A DNA stretch of 64,000 nt from RYN-230 sp963768945 (GCA_963768945.1 CAVYJW010000003.1:744001-808000), one strand, 5' to 3'; counted from the first letter of the stretch, positions 49,594 to 58,245 are shown. Notes: generated from the sequence alone by a model not told the origin. A program made the numbers and translations.

Positions 49594-51036
49594 ATGCGGC
49601 CGGATGCGGCCGAGGTGTTCGCCGGGCTACCCCCGGCCCGCCCTGACGACGAGAGCCTCCGCGACTCGATCCGCGCCGTCCGGGCGGCCGGTGACCTGCT
49701 CCTGGGCGTCCTCGACGATGACCCGACCGGGTCGCAGGCCGTGCACGACGTCCAGGTCGTGACCGTGCTGGACCAGGACGCCTATGCGGCGGCGCTGGCC
49801 GGTCCGGCCGCCACCTGCTTCGTGCTGACCAACTCCCGCAGCCTGGACGGGCCGGCCGCTGCGGAGGTGACCACCCGGGCCGCCCGCGGCCTGATCACCG
49901 TGGCGGGACGGCGCGGCACCCGGATCCAGCTGATCAGCCGGAGCGACTCGACGCTTCGCGGGCACGTGATGGCGGAGGTGGCCGCGCTGCAGGCGGTCCG
50001 CCGCGACATGGTCGGCCGCGGCTACGATGGCGTGCTCCTGGTTCCCGCGTTCCTGGAAGCAGGCCGGGTGACCGCGGCCGACATCCACTGGGCCGCGACG
50101 CCGGCCGGGCTGGTCCCGGTGGGTGAGACCGAGTTCGCCAGGGACAGTGTGTTCGGGTACGGCGCGTCGGACCTGACGGTTTTCGTTGCGGAAAAAAGCG
50201 GGGGGACGATCCGGCCGGAAGAGGTGCGCAGCATCAGCCTGGCGGATATCCGGCTCGGCGGGCCGGCCCGGGTCCGCGAGGTGCTGGCCGGCGCGGCGGG
50301 CGGGGCGTGGGTGGTGGTCAACGCCACCGAGTACTCCGACCTGGAGACGGTGGCCCGCAGCGTGCTGGACGCCGAGGGTGAGGGCCAGACGTTCCTGTTC
50401 CGCACCGGGCCGTCGTTCGTCCGGGCGCTCAGCGGGCTGGGGCCCAAGCGGCCGCTGCGTGGGGCGCAGATCTGGGGGGAGCGGCGGCGTGAGGGGCACG
50501 GCCTGGTCGTGGTCGGCTCGCACGTCGGGCAGACCAGCCGGCAGGTCGCCGCGCTGCGGGCCCGGCGCGCCACCGCCGACATGGAACTGGACGTGCAGGC
50601 GGTGCTGGGCGGCGGGCCGGACGTGGCCGCCGCGGTCGCGCGGCGGGTCACAGGGGCGCTGGCCCACTCCGACGTCCTGCTGTACACCAGCCGCGACGTG
50701 GTCGCCGGCCGGGACGCGGCGGACAGCCTCGCGATCGCCCGCACAGTGTCCGCGGCGCTTTCCCGGATCGTCCGCGGCGCGCTGGCCGCCCGGCCGGCCT
50801 GGGTGGTGGCCAAGGGTGGCATCACCTCGCACGACGTGATGCTCCACGGGCTGGGCATCCGCCGTGCCGAGGTCGCCGGCCAGCTGTTCCCGGGGACGAT
50901 CTCGGTGTTCCGGCCGCTCGACGCGGCGCCGGAGGCGGTCGGGATGCCGTACGTGGTCTTCGCCGGGAACGTCGGCGGCGACGGCACGCTGGCGCAGGTG
51001 GTCGCGATCCTCAACGGCGACCAGGAGGTCCCCTGA
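49594..51036 (+). CDS. Four-carbon acid sugar kinase (DUF1537 family)
   Basis: 480 residues. LLLGVLDDDPTGSQAVHDVQ is the DUF1537 N-terminal motif, with NSRSL, QLISRSDSTLRGHVMAEVAA, ERFA-like FARDSVFGYGASDL and the C-terminal KGGITSHDVMLHGLGIRRAE, GMPYVVFAGNVGGDGTLAQV (nucleotide-binding). These kinases phosphorylate 3- or 2-oxo-tetronates in threonate/erythronate breakdown. It overlaps the next gene by one base (TGATG). A dispersed CGTTGCGGAAAAAAG motif falls inside the gene at about 50183-50198. Upstream alternative starts exist at 49543 and 49582. Confidence 0.9.
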   Translation: MRPDAAEVFAGLPPARPDDESLRDSIRAVRAAGDLLLGVLDDDPTGSQAVHDVQVVTVLDQDAYAAALAGPAATCFVLTNSRSLDGPAAAEVTTRAARGLITVAGRRGTRIQLISRSDSTLRGHVMAEVAALQAVRRDMVGRGYDGVLLVPAFLEAGRVTAADIHWAATPAGLVPVGETEFARDSVFGYGASDLTVFVAEKSGGTIRPEEVRSISLADIRLGGPARVREVLAGAAGGAWVVVNATEYSDLETVARSVLDAEGEGQTFLFRTGPSFVRALSGLGPKRPLRGAQIWGERRREGHGLVVVGSHVGQTSRQVAALRARRATADMELDVQAVLGGGPDVAAAVARRVTGALAHSDVLLYTSRDVVAGRDAADSLAIARTVSAALSRIVRGALAARPAWVVAKGGITSHDVMLHGLGIRRAEVAGQLFPGTISVFRPLDAAPEAVGMPYVVFAGNVGGDGTLAQVVAILNGDQEVP

Positions 51037-51935
51037 TGCGAGTCGGCTGGCTCGGGCTGGGCGCAATGGGTGCGCCGATGGCGGGCTGCCTGGCCCGCGC
51101 GGGGCACACGGTCGTGGCGTACGACGTCGTCCCGGGGCGGGCCTCTGCGCTGGACGCCGTCGGGGTCGGGGCCGCGGACAGCATCGCCGGGGCGGTCCGG
51201 GACGCCGAGATCGTCGTGATCATGGTCGCCACGCCGGACCAGGTGGACGAGGTGCTGTTCGGGCCGGGCGGCGCGGCCGGCGTCCTGGCGCCCACCACGG
51301 TCGTGGTCATCATGGCAACGGTCGGCCCGGAGGTCGTGGCGGAGGTCGCCTGCCGTCTCGGCGGCAGCGGGGTCACCGTGGTCAACGCCCCGGTCTCCGG
51401 CGGGGCGCAGCGCGCGGCCCGCGGCGACCTGCTGATCATGGTGTCGGGTGCGGACGGCGCGGTCGGCCAGGCCCGGCCGCTGCTCGGCGCGCTGGCCCGG
51501 AGCGCCCCGGTGGTCGGCCGGGCCCCAGGTGACGGCCAGCGGATGAAGCTGGTCAACCAGTTGCTGTGCGGGGTGCATATCGCGGCCGCGGCCGAGGCGC
51601 TCGCGTTCGCGGAGTCGCTGGGGCTGGATCCGGGGGAGTGCTGGCGGGTGCTGCGCGACGGCGCCGCCGCGTCGTTCATGTTCGAGGACCGGGGCGCCCG
51701 GATGATCGCCGGGGAGTTCAGTTCGCCGCGCAGCGCCCTGGACATCTTCGTGAAGGACATGGGGCTGGTCAGCGCGGCGGCGGAACACGCCGGCGCATCC
51801 GCGCCGCTGACCGAGGCCGCGCGGCGGCTGTACGAGCAGGGTCACGAGCGGGGCCTGGGCCGCCACGACGACTCCGCGCTGATCGAGGTGCTGCGCCAGG
51901 ACCGGCCCCCGGGCCCGGGCACCTTGCCGCGCTGA
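51036..51935 (+). CDS. ltnD: L-threonate dehydrogenase-like hydroxyacid dehydrogenase
   Basis: 299 residues of the beta-hydroxyacid dehydrogenase family: MRVGWLGLGAMGAPMAGCLA (Rossmann), VNAPVSGGAQRAARGDLLIM (substrate-binding), GQRMKLVNQLLCGVHIAAAA with catalytic Lys, and SALDIFVKDMGLVSAAAEHA (cofactor). The coupling to a DUF1537 kinase (start overlaps its stop) supports an LtnD role, oxidising L-threonate to 2-oxo-tetronate. The usual isomerase/aldolase genes (OtnI, OtnC) are not in the window. Confidence 0.87.
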   Translation: MRVGWLGLGAMGAPMAGCLARAGHTVVAYDVVPGRASALDAVGVGAADSIAGAVRDAEIVVIMVATPDQVDEVLFGPGGAAGVLAPTTVVVIMATVGPEVVAEVACRLGGSGVTVVNAPVSGGAQRAARGDLLIMVSGADGAVGQARPLLGALARSAPVVGRAPGDGQRMKLVNQLLCGVHIAAAAEALAFAESLGLDPGECWRVLRDGAAASFMFEDRGARMIAGEFSSPRSALDIFVKDMGLVSAAAEHAGASAPLTEAARRLYEQGHERGLGRHDDSALIEVLRQDRPPGPGTLPR

Positions 51936-51959
51936 ATTATCTGACTAAAGTCAGATAAT
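51924..51959 (+). promoter_or_regulatory. Palindromic operator over the start codon of the MarR-GNAT gene
   Basis: ATTATCTGACT (51936-51946) and AGTCAGATAAT (51949-51959) are perfect complements separated by AA. The second arm overlaps the ATG at 51958. A weak promoter TTGCCG (51924-51929), 16-bp spacer, TAAAGT (51946-51951) would start transcription at or near the ATG. No Shine-Dalgarno exists. MarR-type autorepression is likely. Confidence 0.7.
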
Positions 51960-52854
51960 GGACTCTTCCCTGATCAGCCAGGTCCGCCGGTTCAACCGGA
52001 CCGTCACCCAGCGGGTCGGCGCGCTCGACGACGAGTTCCTGGCCCGTGACCGCCCGCTCGGGCAGGCCCGCCTGCTGTGGGAGATCGGCCTGGACGGCGC
52101 CGACGTCCGGACGCTGCGGGGCCGTCTGGACCTGGACTCGGGGTACCTGAGCCGGCTGCTCCGCGCGCTGGAGGCGGACAGGCTGGTCGCCGTGGACGGC
52201 AGCGGGACGGACGGCCGGGTGCGCACGGCCCGGCTCACCCGCCGCGGCCTGGCCGAGCGAGCCGAACTTGACCGGCGCGCGGATGAGGCGGCCGCATCGA
52301 TCCTCCGCCCGCTCAGCGCGTCCCAGCGGAACCGGCTGGCCGGCGCGATGGCCGAGGTCGAGCGGCTCCTGATCGCGTCGGCGGTCAAGGTAGACGTGCG
52401 CCATCCAGCCGACCCGGCCGCCCGCGCCTGCGTCCGGGCTTATGTCGGTGAGCTGGGGCGCCGGTTCGACACCGGCTTCGACCCGGCCCGGAGCCTCCCG
52501 GCCGCGGACCAGGACATGATCCCGCCCGCGGGGCTCTTCCTGGTCGCGACCCTCCATTCCGAGGCGGTCGGCTGTGGCGGGCTCAAATTTCACGGCGACG
52601 CACCCGCCGAGGTCAAGCGGATGTGGGTCAACCCGGGCGTGCGGGGGCTCGGGCTCGGCCGGCGGCTGCTGGCCGAGCTGGAGACGCGCGCCGCCGACTG
52701 CGGGGTCACCGTGCTGCGGCTGGAGACCAACGCCACCCTGGCCGAGGCGATCAGCCTGTACCGCGCGTCCGGCTACCGCGAGGTGGACGCGTTCAGCGCC
52801 GAGCCCTACGCCCACCACTGGTTCGAGAAGACCCTGGATCAGAACGCGCCTTGA
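51958..52854 (+). CDS. MarR-GNAT fusion regulator
   Basis: 298 residues. N-terminal MarR winged helix (about 1-140): ARLLWEIGLDGADVRTLRGR, LDLDSGYLSRLLRALEADRL and TARLTRRGLAERAELDRRAD. C-terminal GNAT acetyltransferase (about 145-295): ALVCG-type AVGCGGLKFHG, the acetyl-CoA loop VNPGVRGLGLGRRLLAELET and NATLAEAISLYRASGYREV. Known relatives use a MarR domain to sense and an acetyltransferase domain of unclear substrate. The perfect palindrome at the start codon suggests it represses itself. Confidence 0.9.
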   Translation: MDSSLISQVRRFNRTVTQRVGALDDEFLARDRPLGQARLLWEIGLDGADVRTLRGRLDLDSGYLSRLLRALEADRLVAVDGSGTDGRVRTARLTRRGLAERAELDRRADEAAASILRPLSASQRNRLAGAMAEVERLLIASAVKVDVRHPADPAARACVRAYVGELGRRFDTGFDPARSLPAADQDMIPPAGLFLVATLHSEAVGCGGLKFHGDAPAEVKRMWVNPGVRGLGLGRRLLAELETRAADCGVTVLRLETNATLAEAISLYRASGYREVDAFSAEPYAHHWFEKTLDQNAP

Positions 52855-52878
52855 CGTATTCCTATATAGGAATATGAT
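52851..52878 (+). promoter_or_regulatory. Leaderless promoter with an 18-bp perfect palindrome, ArsR gene
   Basis: TTGACG (52851-52856), a 16-bp spacer and TATGAT (52873-52878) form a near-consensus promoter. The palindrome TATTCCTATATAGGAATA (52857-52874) fills the spacer. The -10 is six bases before the ATG at 52885, so transcription starts at the codon. Repressor binding would block polymerase directly. Confidence 0.85.
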
Positions 52879-52884
52879 CCTGTC

Positions 52885-53241
52885 ATGGCACGGGCCGCAA
52901 CCACAGCAGATGCATTCAACGCGGTGGCCGAACCCCGGCGGCGGGAGATTCTCGACCTGCTGGCCGGCGGGGAGCGGCCGGTGAACGACCTCGCGGCGCT
53001 GCTCGGGCTGGCCCAGCCGCTGGTGTCCAAGCACCTGCGGGTCCTGCGGGAGGTCCGTCTGGTGGAGGTGCGCGGGGACGGGCGCCAGCGGATGTACCGG
53101 CTCAACGCCGGGCCGCTGAAGCCGATCTACGACTGGGTGAGGTCTTACGAGCAGGCCTGGTCGCGGCGCTTCGACCAGCTGGACACGGTGCTGGAAGAAC
53201 TCAAGGCAGAGGAGGACGGGGAGAATGACCATGACGAGTAG
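52885..53241 (+). CDS. ArsR-family (SdpR-like) autorepressor
   Basis: 118 residues. FNAVAEPRRREILDLLAGGE, RPVNDLAALLGLAQPLVSKH and LRVLREVRLVEVRGDGRQRM make a full winged helix. Metal-binding Cys residues are absent. The C-terminus LKPIYDWVRSYEQAWSRRFD is typical of ArsR genes paired with an AHSA1/SRPBCC gene, which follows here overlapping by 17 bp. No Shine-Dalgarno precedes the ATG; the promoter places +1 on it. Confidence 0.92.
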   Translation: MARAATTADAFNAVAEPRRREILDLLAGGERPVNDLAALLGLAQPLVSKHLRVLREVRLVEVRGDGRQRMYRLNAGPLKPIYDWVRSYEQAWSRRFDQLDTVLEELKAEEDGENDHDE

Positions 53242-53710
53242 CCGCCGGGCAGTGGTGACGCTGCCGGAGGACACGCAGATCCTGATCACCCGGGAGTTCG
53301 ATGCTCCCGCACGCCTGGTCTACCGGGCCTGGACCACACCTGAGCTGGTCCGGCGCTGGTGGAGCGGGGACCGCGGCGAGATGACGAGCGCCGAGATCGA
53401 CCTGCGGGTCGGCGGCACCTGGCGCTTCGTGATGAAGGCGAACGCCGGCTTCGAGGTCGCCTTCCACGGCGAGTACCGGGAGATCGTGCCAGCCGAGCGG
53501 ATCGTCTCGACCGAGGTTTTCGAGGGCATGCCGGACGCCGAGGCGCTGGACACCATCACGTTCACCGAGGCGGACGGGCGCACGACGATGTCGATACTCG
53601 TGCAGCACTCCAGCCAGGAGCATCGCGACGCGCACATCAACTCCGGCATGGAAGACGGCATGCAGGAAGCCCTGGACCGCCTGGAGGAGGTCGCGCGCTC
53701 ACTTCGCTGA
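53225..53710 (+). CDS. SRPBCC/AHSA1-type START-like protein
   Basis: 161 residues. ITREFDAPARLVYRAWTTPE, LVRRWWSGDRG, DLRVGGTWRFVMKANAG and FHGEYREIVPAERIVSTEVF are hallmarks of the AHSA1 family with a hydrophobic cavity. The last ~30 residues (GMEDGMQEALDRLEEVARSL) form the closing helix. Its ligand is unknown. It is in one transcript with the ArsR gene (17-bp overlap), the usual repressor-effector arrangement. Confidence 0.9.
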   Translation: MTMTSSRRAVVTLPEDTQILITREFDAPARLVYRAWTTPELVRRWWSGDRGEMTSAEIDLRVGGTWRFVMKANAGFEVAFHGEYREIVPAERIVSTEVFEGMPDAEALDTITFTEADGRTTMSILVQHSSQEHRDAHINSGMEDGMQEALDRLEEVARSLR

Positions 53711-53768
53711 GCAGCGCGCTGTGCATGTGCACGGGGGAGGGAGCGCTCACGGCCGGGCCGCGTTCAGG

Positions 53769-54650
53769 TCAACTGGGCGCGGCCTGGTCATGCTGGGAGG
53801 CCGCCGCCGCCGGGTCGAGGTCGGAGGCCCGGAGCAGGTGCGCGGGTTCCGGCGGGAAGGGCGCCGTGCTGTCGATCTCCAGCGTGGTACTGACGTGCAG
53901 CAGTTCGCCTGGGTCCAGCAGGCGCCAGCCAGGGTCGTCATCCATCCGCTCACTGGCGATGATCACTGACGGCTGATGCGCCAGGTGCTCGGACCGGGCG
54001 TGGATCCGTTTGCTGGCCGCGTCGAGGGCCTGGCCGATAGAGCCTCCGCCGGGTGGGCGGTCCAGCACGTACAGCTCATGGGTCGCCGGGTAGCGCAGCG
54101 CCCACAAGTCCGTCGCGGTGATCAGCACCAGGTTGAGCGCGTACACGGGCAGCCGCGCGCTGATCCAGCCGACCGCCTCGGTCAGGCCGGCGCTGACGTC
54201 ACCACCGTGGCGCCGGGTCCCCGCGGTGATCAGCGCGAAGACCCGCTCGCTGTCCGTCTCCCCGGCCACCAGCCCCGAAGCGCCCAGGTCCGCCAGCCGC
54301 CGGTCCATCTCGGCGAGGCCCTGCACCACGCCGTTGTGCGCGAAGAGCCGGCCGTCCTGCAGGAACGGGTGGGTGTTGGCCACGGTGTGCGCGCCGGTGC
54401 TGGCGTACCGGACGTGCGCCACGAACGTGGTGCCGCGCAGGTCCTGGGCCGCGGTCGCGAACTGCGCGTCCTCCCAGGCCGCGATGGGCTGCTTGCTGAC
54501 CTCCGGTTCACCCGCGGGCCCGAACGTCCCAACTCCCGCGCCGTCGGGGTTGTGGTGGCTCTGCGCGTCCAGGCTGTCCGGCGCGTCGATGAGCCAGAAC
54601 GTGGCCGCCACGTCCTGCCTGCCGGCGTGCAGCCCGAACAATCGGCACAT
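53769..54650 (-). CDS. Class II glutamine amidotransferase
   Basis: 293 residues. The N-terminal nucleophile Cys2 is in MCRLFGLHAG, then HHNPDGAGVG, FVAHVRYASTG and TNHPF-type ANTHPFLQDGRLFAHNGVV with the oxyanion Asn-Gly. This is a single-domain Ntn-hydrolase like YafJ and EgtC, which releases ammonia or cleaves a gamma-glutamyl bond. No ergothioneine genes lie nearby, so EgtC identity is not supported. The partner enzyme is unknown. Confidence 0.9.
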   Translation of the reverse strand: MCRLFGLHAGRQDVAATFWLIDAPDSLDAQSHHNPDGAGVGTFGPAGEPEVSKQPIAAWEDAQFATAAQDLRGTTFVAHVRYASTGAHTVANTHPFLQDGRLFAHNGVVQGLAEMDRRLADLGASGLVAGETDSERVFALITAGTRRHGGDVSAGLTEAVGWISARLPVYALNLVLITATDLWALRYPATHELYVLDRPPGGGSIGQALDAASKRIHARSEHLAHQPSVIIASERMDDDPGWRLLDPGELLHVSTTLEIDSTAPFPPEPAHLLRASDLDPAAAASQHDQAAPS

Positions 54651-54773
54651 GGTCCGTGCCTACCGGGTTGCGGCGGATCGGGAAAGCGGCGTCATGGTTC
54701 CACGGTATGCGCCGATCCGCGGTTTCACCTGCGTCTATCTCGAACAGACCGTCCAGCCGCGCTCGCTGTCGCC

Positions 54774-54968
54774 TCAGTGGTGGCCGAGGCCCCCCGCGCC
54801 TGCGTGACCGCCTCCCACGTGACCGCCTCCCCTGTGACTGCCGTCCCCCGGGTCGGCCGCGCGGTGGATGCCGAGGAAGTGGGTACCCACGACCTCGGAA
54901 CCGACAATCGCGCTGCTGTCGATCACGGCCGTCAGGGCGTGGACAGCAACCGCAATGACATCGTCCAT
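54774..54968 (-). CDS. Hypothetical small protein with His/Gly-rich tail
   Basis: Up to 64 residues from MDDVIAVAVHALTAVI. A hydrophobic N-terminal half is followed by a tail HRGGGHVGGGHAGAGGLGHH that could bind metal. Third codon positions are mostly G or C, as in real genes here. No Shine-Dalgarno and no homology are recognised. A TTG start at 55022 is also possible. It may not be a gene. The rest of 54651-55041 shows no supported feature. Confidence 0.25.
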   Translation of the reverse strand: MDDVIAVAVHALTAVIDSSAIVGSEVVGTHFLGIHRAADPGDGSHRGGGHVGGGHAGAGGLGHH

Positions 54969-55041
54969 GGCGGGGAGCAAGGCCGGGTCCGGACTTCCCG
55001 CGGCGGCGCCCTCTCGGACCAATTCCCCGGCCGTCTCCCCG

Positions 55042-55132
55042 GCCAGCGGGTCAGCGGCCAGCGGGTCAGCGGCCAGCGGGTCAGCGGCCAGGCGGGTCAG
55101 CGGCCGGCGGGTCAGCGGCCGGCGGGTCAGCG
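55042..55132. repeat. Six 15-bp tandem repeats (GCCAGCGGGTCAGCG type)
   Basis: Three identical units (55042-55086), one 16-bp variant and two units starting GCCGG (55103-55132). The array overlaps the out-of-frame 3' end of the GPP34 gene, where it would encode ADPPA units. Confidence 0.9.
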
Positions 55133-55816
55133 GCCGGCCCGGCGGGAGGTACCCGTTCTCGGGCGGCGCCCCTTGCCGCCGCGGTCTGCGCGATGACTTG
55201 CTGCCGCGCGATCTGGGCCATCCGTGCCCGGCGGGCCTTGCCGTCCCGACCCGGGTACAGCACGTCGCCCAGCCCGATCGCGCTGGCCAGGCCGGCTAGG
55301 GCCACCGGGGCGAAGTCGGCCGGATCCCGGTCGGCAGGCCGCCGGCGGCCGCCCGGCAGCGTGCGCCCCGGAGGATTGCGTGACCGCATCCAGCTGTGAC
55401 CGGGCCGCAGCCACCCGGGACGCGTTAGTCACCTGATAGCGCGGGCCACCAAGGACCCGGCTGGGCTCCAGGCGAAGCACGCCAGCCGAGAGCAGCCGGG
55501 CGGCATAAGCGGCCCGGATCCCGCGCCGGGGAAGGCCCACCCATGTCTCCGGCCGTGGCGGGAAGGCGGCCCCGGCGAGACTGAGCAGCGCGGCGTCCAG
55601 TTCCGCGTCGCCGTTGGCGGTCCGATCCCGGGCGACGATCCGGCCCCCAGCGATCCAGGCCCGACCGGCCGCCGCCAGCCTGATCAGCTCGGTCGCCAGC
55701 AGCGCCGAGTCGATCCGTCCCCCGGTCATGAGCTTCCCGTCCCGCGCCCGGATCGACAGCAAGAACAGGTCCTCGCCCAGGGTGGCGAGCGCGGAGCCGG
55801 ACACCGACGGGTCCAT
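55081..55816 (-). pseudogene. GPP34-family gene with a frameshift
   Basis: Frame 1 gives TLGEDLFLLSIRARDGKLMT, LIRLAAAGRAWIAGGRIVAR and RLEPSRVLGGPRYQVTNASR, then becomes Arg/Pro/Gly-rich after QLDAVTQSSG. The expected C-terminal helices, VALAGLASAIGLGDVLYPGR then DGKARRARMAQIARQQ, appear in a second frame. A one-base shift between about 55350 and 55395 separates the halves. The second frame ends in the 15-bp repeat array (stop at 55081). GPP34 proteins bind lipid head groups; actinomycetes have many. The gene is broken or mis-sequenced. Confidence 0.7.
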
Positions 55817-55854
55817 GACGCTGACCCTAACCTCCGCCTTGACGCCCGGCCATG

Positions 55855-56047
55855 CCCGCGGAATCCCGGAGTACAGACCGTCCCGGCGCCGGCCGCGGCC
55901 TGGGCGCCGTCCCATCCATGCTGGACGCTATACGCCGATTTGTGGCCATGTTCACCGCCCGCCCGGTCCGGGTAGCTGCCAAGATATGGCCGTCGATTTC
56001 CCTTTCCGAGCTCCCGCGGCGTTCGCCGCGGATCGGGAGCAGCTGTT
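55855..56047. other. Divergent promoter region, GPP34-like and TMEM175-like genes
   Basis: No gene is supported. GATATGGCCGTCGATTTCC at about 55983-56003 is relatively AT-rich and may hold the promoter of the channel gene. No clear palindrome. Confidence 0.4.
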
Positions 56048-56872
56048 GTGATCGCTCCGTCTGAGGAGTCGCAGGACGGCCGCCCCTCCGGCACCTCCGC
56101 CGGCCCCCCGGCGGCTGACCCCCCGGCGCCCGGCGCCCCGGCGCCCGGCGCCCCGCCGGCCGGGCTACCGGCGGCCGGCGCCCCGGCGGGCGGGGCCGGG
56201 ACCGACGACCCCCAGGTCGAAGCCAACGCGGCCGAGCGGGTCATCTTCTTCTCCGACGCCGTGGTCGCGATCGCGATAACGCTGCTGGCGCTGGCCCTCC
56301 CGGTGCCGCGCGGCTTTGACAGCATGACCAACAGCCAGCTCCTGCACGCGCTGGCCCGCGACTGGAACGATTACTACCCCTTCCTGATCAGCTTCGTGGT
56401 CATCGGGAACCACTGGGTTGTGCACCGCCAGATCTTCCGGTACGTCAACAGGGTCAACCGCACGGTCAGCGTGCTGAACATGGGCTGGCTCCTGATGATG
56501 ATCCTGACCCCCTTCGCGACCCGGATGCTCTCGGGCAACGGCGCGTTCGGCGTCCGCTTCACCGTGTACGCCCTGATCCAGGCCATCGCCTCGACCTGCC
56601 TCCTGCTGATGAGCCGGGAGATCGCCCGCGGGAACCTGCTGCGCCCGGGCGCACCCGAGTCGGCCAGGCACCCGGATCACGCGGCCAGCCTCAGCGTCAT
56701 CATCGCCTTCGCGGTATCCATTCCCGTTGTCTTCGTCGCGGGAGACTGGGCGTTTGCCCTGTGGGCTGCCATTCCCCTGCTCGCCCGGGTGCTGCGCCGG
56801 CTCCTGGGCAGCGGCCCGCGCACCACGAGTTCGCCGGGCCGGCGCCGCCCAGCCACCAGGCATGGCGGTTAG
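56048..56872 (+). CDS. TMEM175-like potassium channel (DUF1211)
   Basis: 274 residues. After a Pro/Gly/Ala-rich N-terminus of about 50 residues encoded by GC-rich repeats (PAPGAPAPGAPPAGLPA), the first helix carries AERVIFFSDAVVAIAITLLA, the RxxxFSDxVxAIAxT-like filter motif of TMEM175 channels. Further helices follow: YYPFLISFVVIGNHWVVH, VLNMGWLLMMILTPFATRML, VYALIQAIASTCLLLM, LSVIIAFAVSIPVVFV and FALWAAIPLLARVL. Six helices match one TMEM175 repeat. Start is GTG at 56048, which may extend further into repeat sequence than the true one. Confidence 0.88.
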   Translation: MIAPSEESQDGRPSGTSAGPPAADPPAPGAPAPGAPPAGLPAAGAPAGGAGTDDPQVEANAAERVIFFSDAVVAIAITLLALALPVPRGFDSMTNSQLLHALARDWNDYYPFLISFVVIGNHWVVHRQIFRYVNRVNRTVSVLNMGWLLMMILTPFATRMLSGNGAFGVRFTVYALIQAIASTCLLLMSREIARGNLLRPGAPESARHPDHAASLSVIIAFAVSIPVVFVAGDWAFALWAAIPLLARVLRRLLGSGPRTTSSPGRRRPATRHGG

Positions 56873-57048
56873 GGCCGGCCCGGCGCGTCACGGCGGCCGG
56901 GCTGAGCTGCCTTCTTTTGCTTCAGGCAGCTGGGATACCTTCTTGACAGAGGGCATAGGTGCGACCAAGCGCGGAGCATGGGCGCGACCGGCGAGGGCGG
57001 CGGAGACCCGGTGCCGCCACGAGCGGGCCGGGCGAGGAGGAGTGCAGC

Positions 57049-58197
57049 GTGCATGATGCGGTGATCGTGGAGGCCGTCCGGACGCCGATCGGGAAGCGGA
57101 ACGGCGGGCTGTCCGGGGTGCACCCGGTTTCGCTGTCGGCCCACGTGCTGAAGGCCCTGGCCAGCCGGTCCGGGATCGACCCCGCCCTGGTGGACGACGT
57201 GATCTGGGGCTGCGTCAGCCAGGTGGGCGAGCAGACCTTCGACATCGCACGGAACGCGGCGCTGGCCGCGGGCTGGCCGGAAACCGTGACCGGGGTGACG
57301 GTGGACCGCCAGTGCGGCTCGTCCCAGCAGTCTGTGCACTTCGCGGCGGCCGGCCTGATCGCGGGCCAGTACGACATGGTCGTGGCCGGCGGGGTCGAGT
57401 CCATGTCCCGGGTGCCGATGGGCTCCTCCATCCAGGGCGCCAACCCGTTCGGCCCGGAGTTCATGGAGCGCTACGGCGGCGTGATCCCCAACCAGGGCGT
57501 GGGCGCCGAGATGGTTGCCGAGCGCTGGGGCTTCTCCCGGACTCAGGTTGACGAGTACTCGGTCGGCTCGCACGAGAAGGCGGCCGCCGCCCAGGACGCC
57601 GGCCGGTTCGACGGCCAGATCGCGCCGGTGACCAACGACAAGGGCGAACTGATCAGCGCGGACGAGGGGATCCGGCGCGGCACTACGGTGGACGTGCTCG
57701 CCGGGCTGAAGACGGTGTTCAAGCCGGAGGGCGGCGTGATCACCGCCGGTAACTCCTCGCAGATCTCGGACGGCTCGGCCGCGCTGCTGATGACGACCTC
57801 CGACAAGGCGCGCGAGCTGGGGCTGACCCCGATCGCCCGGGTACATACGGCTGTGGTGGCCGGCGCCGACCCGGTGATCATGCTGACCGCGGTCATCCCG
57901 GCCACCCGGAAGGCCCTGGCCCGCAGCGGGCTGAGCCTGGACGAGATCGGCGCCCTCGAGGTCAGCGAGGCGTTCGCGTCAGTGCCGCTGGCCTGGCTGG
58001 CCGACCTGGGGGCCGACCCTAAGGCGGTGAACTACAACGGAGGGGCGATCGCCCTGGGCCACCCGCTGGGCGGGTCGGGCGCGCGGGTGATGACCACGCT
58101 CGTGCACCACATGCGCGACAACGGGATCCGCTACGGCCTGCAGGCCATATGCGAGGGCGGCGGCCAGGCGAACGGCACCATCCTCGAGCTCCTCTGA
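57049..58197 (+). CDS. Acetyl-CoA acetyltransferase (thiolase)
   Basis: 382 residues. Nucleophile C89 is in VTVDRQCGSSQQSVHFAAAG; GGVESMSRVPMG and NEAFA-type EVSEAFASVPLAW (Ser for Asn) follow. GGAIALGHPLGGSGARVM contains the catalytic His and ICEGGGQANGTILELL the second Cys. It may cleave 3-ketoacyl-CoA or make acetoacetyl-CoA. GAGGAGGAG before GTG 57049 is a strong ribosome-binding site. No beta-oxidation partner genes are adjacent. Confidence 0.93.
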   Translation: MHDAVIVEAVRTPIGKRNGGLSGVHPVSLSAHVLKALASRSGIDPALVDDVIWGCVSQVGEQTFDIARNAALAAGWPETVTGVTVDRQCGSSQQSVHFAAAGLIAGQYDMVVAGGVESMSRVPMGSSIQGANPFGPEFMERYGGVIPNQGVGAEMVAERWGFSRTQVDEYSVGSHEKAAAAQDAGRFDGQIAPVTNDKGELISADEGIRRGTTVDVLAGLKTVFKPEGGVITAGNSSQISDGSAALLMTTSDKARELGLTPIARVHTAVVAGADPVIMLTAVIPATRKALARSGLSLDEIGALEVSEAFASVPLAWLADLGADPKAVNYNGGAIALGHPLGGSGARVMTTLVHHMRDNGIRYGLQAICEGGGQANGTILELL

Positions 58198-58245
58198 CCA
58201 GGTAGCCCCGACTCCGGGGCTCTCTCGGCAAAAGTCAAAAGCCAA

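Noticed and set aside
53769..54650. EgtC of ergothioneine biosynthesis
   Set aside because: The Ntn-hydrolase fold fits, but no egtA, egtB, egtD or egtE genes are nearby and single-domain relatives have other roles.
55042..55132. CRISPR array
   Set aside because: Units are contiguous 15-mers with no spacers, and no cas genes are present.
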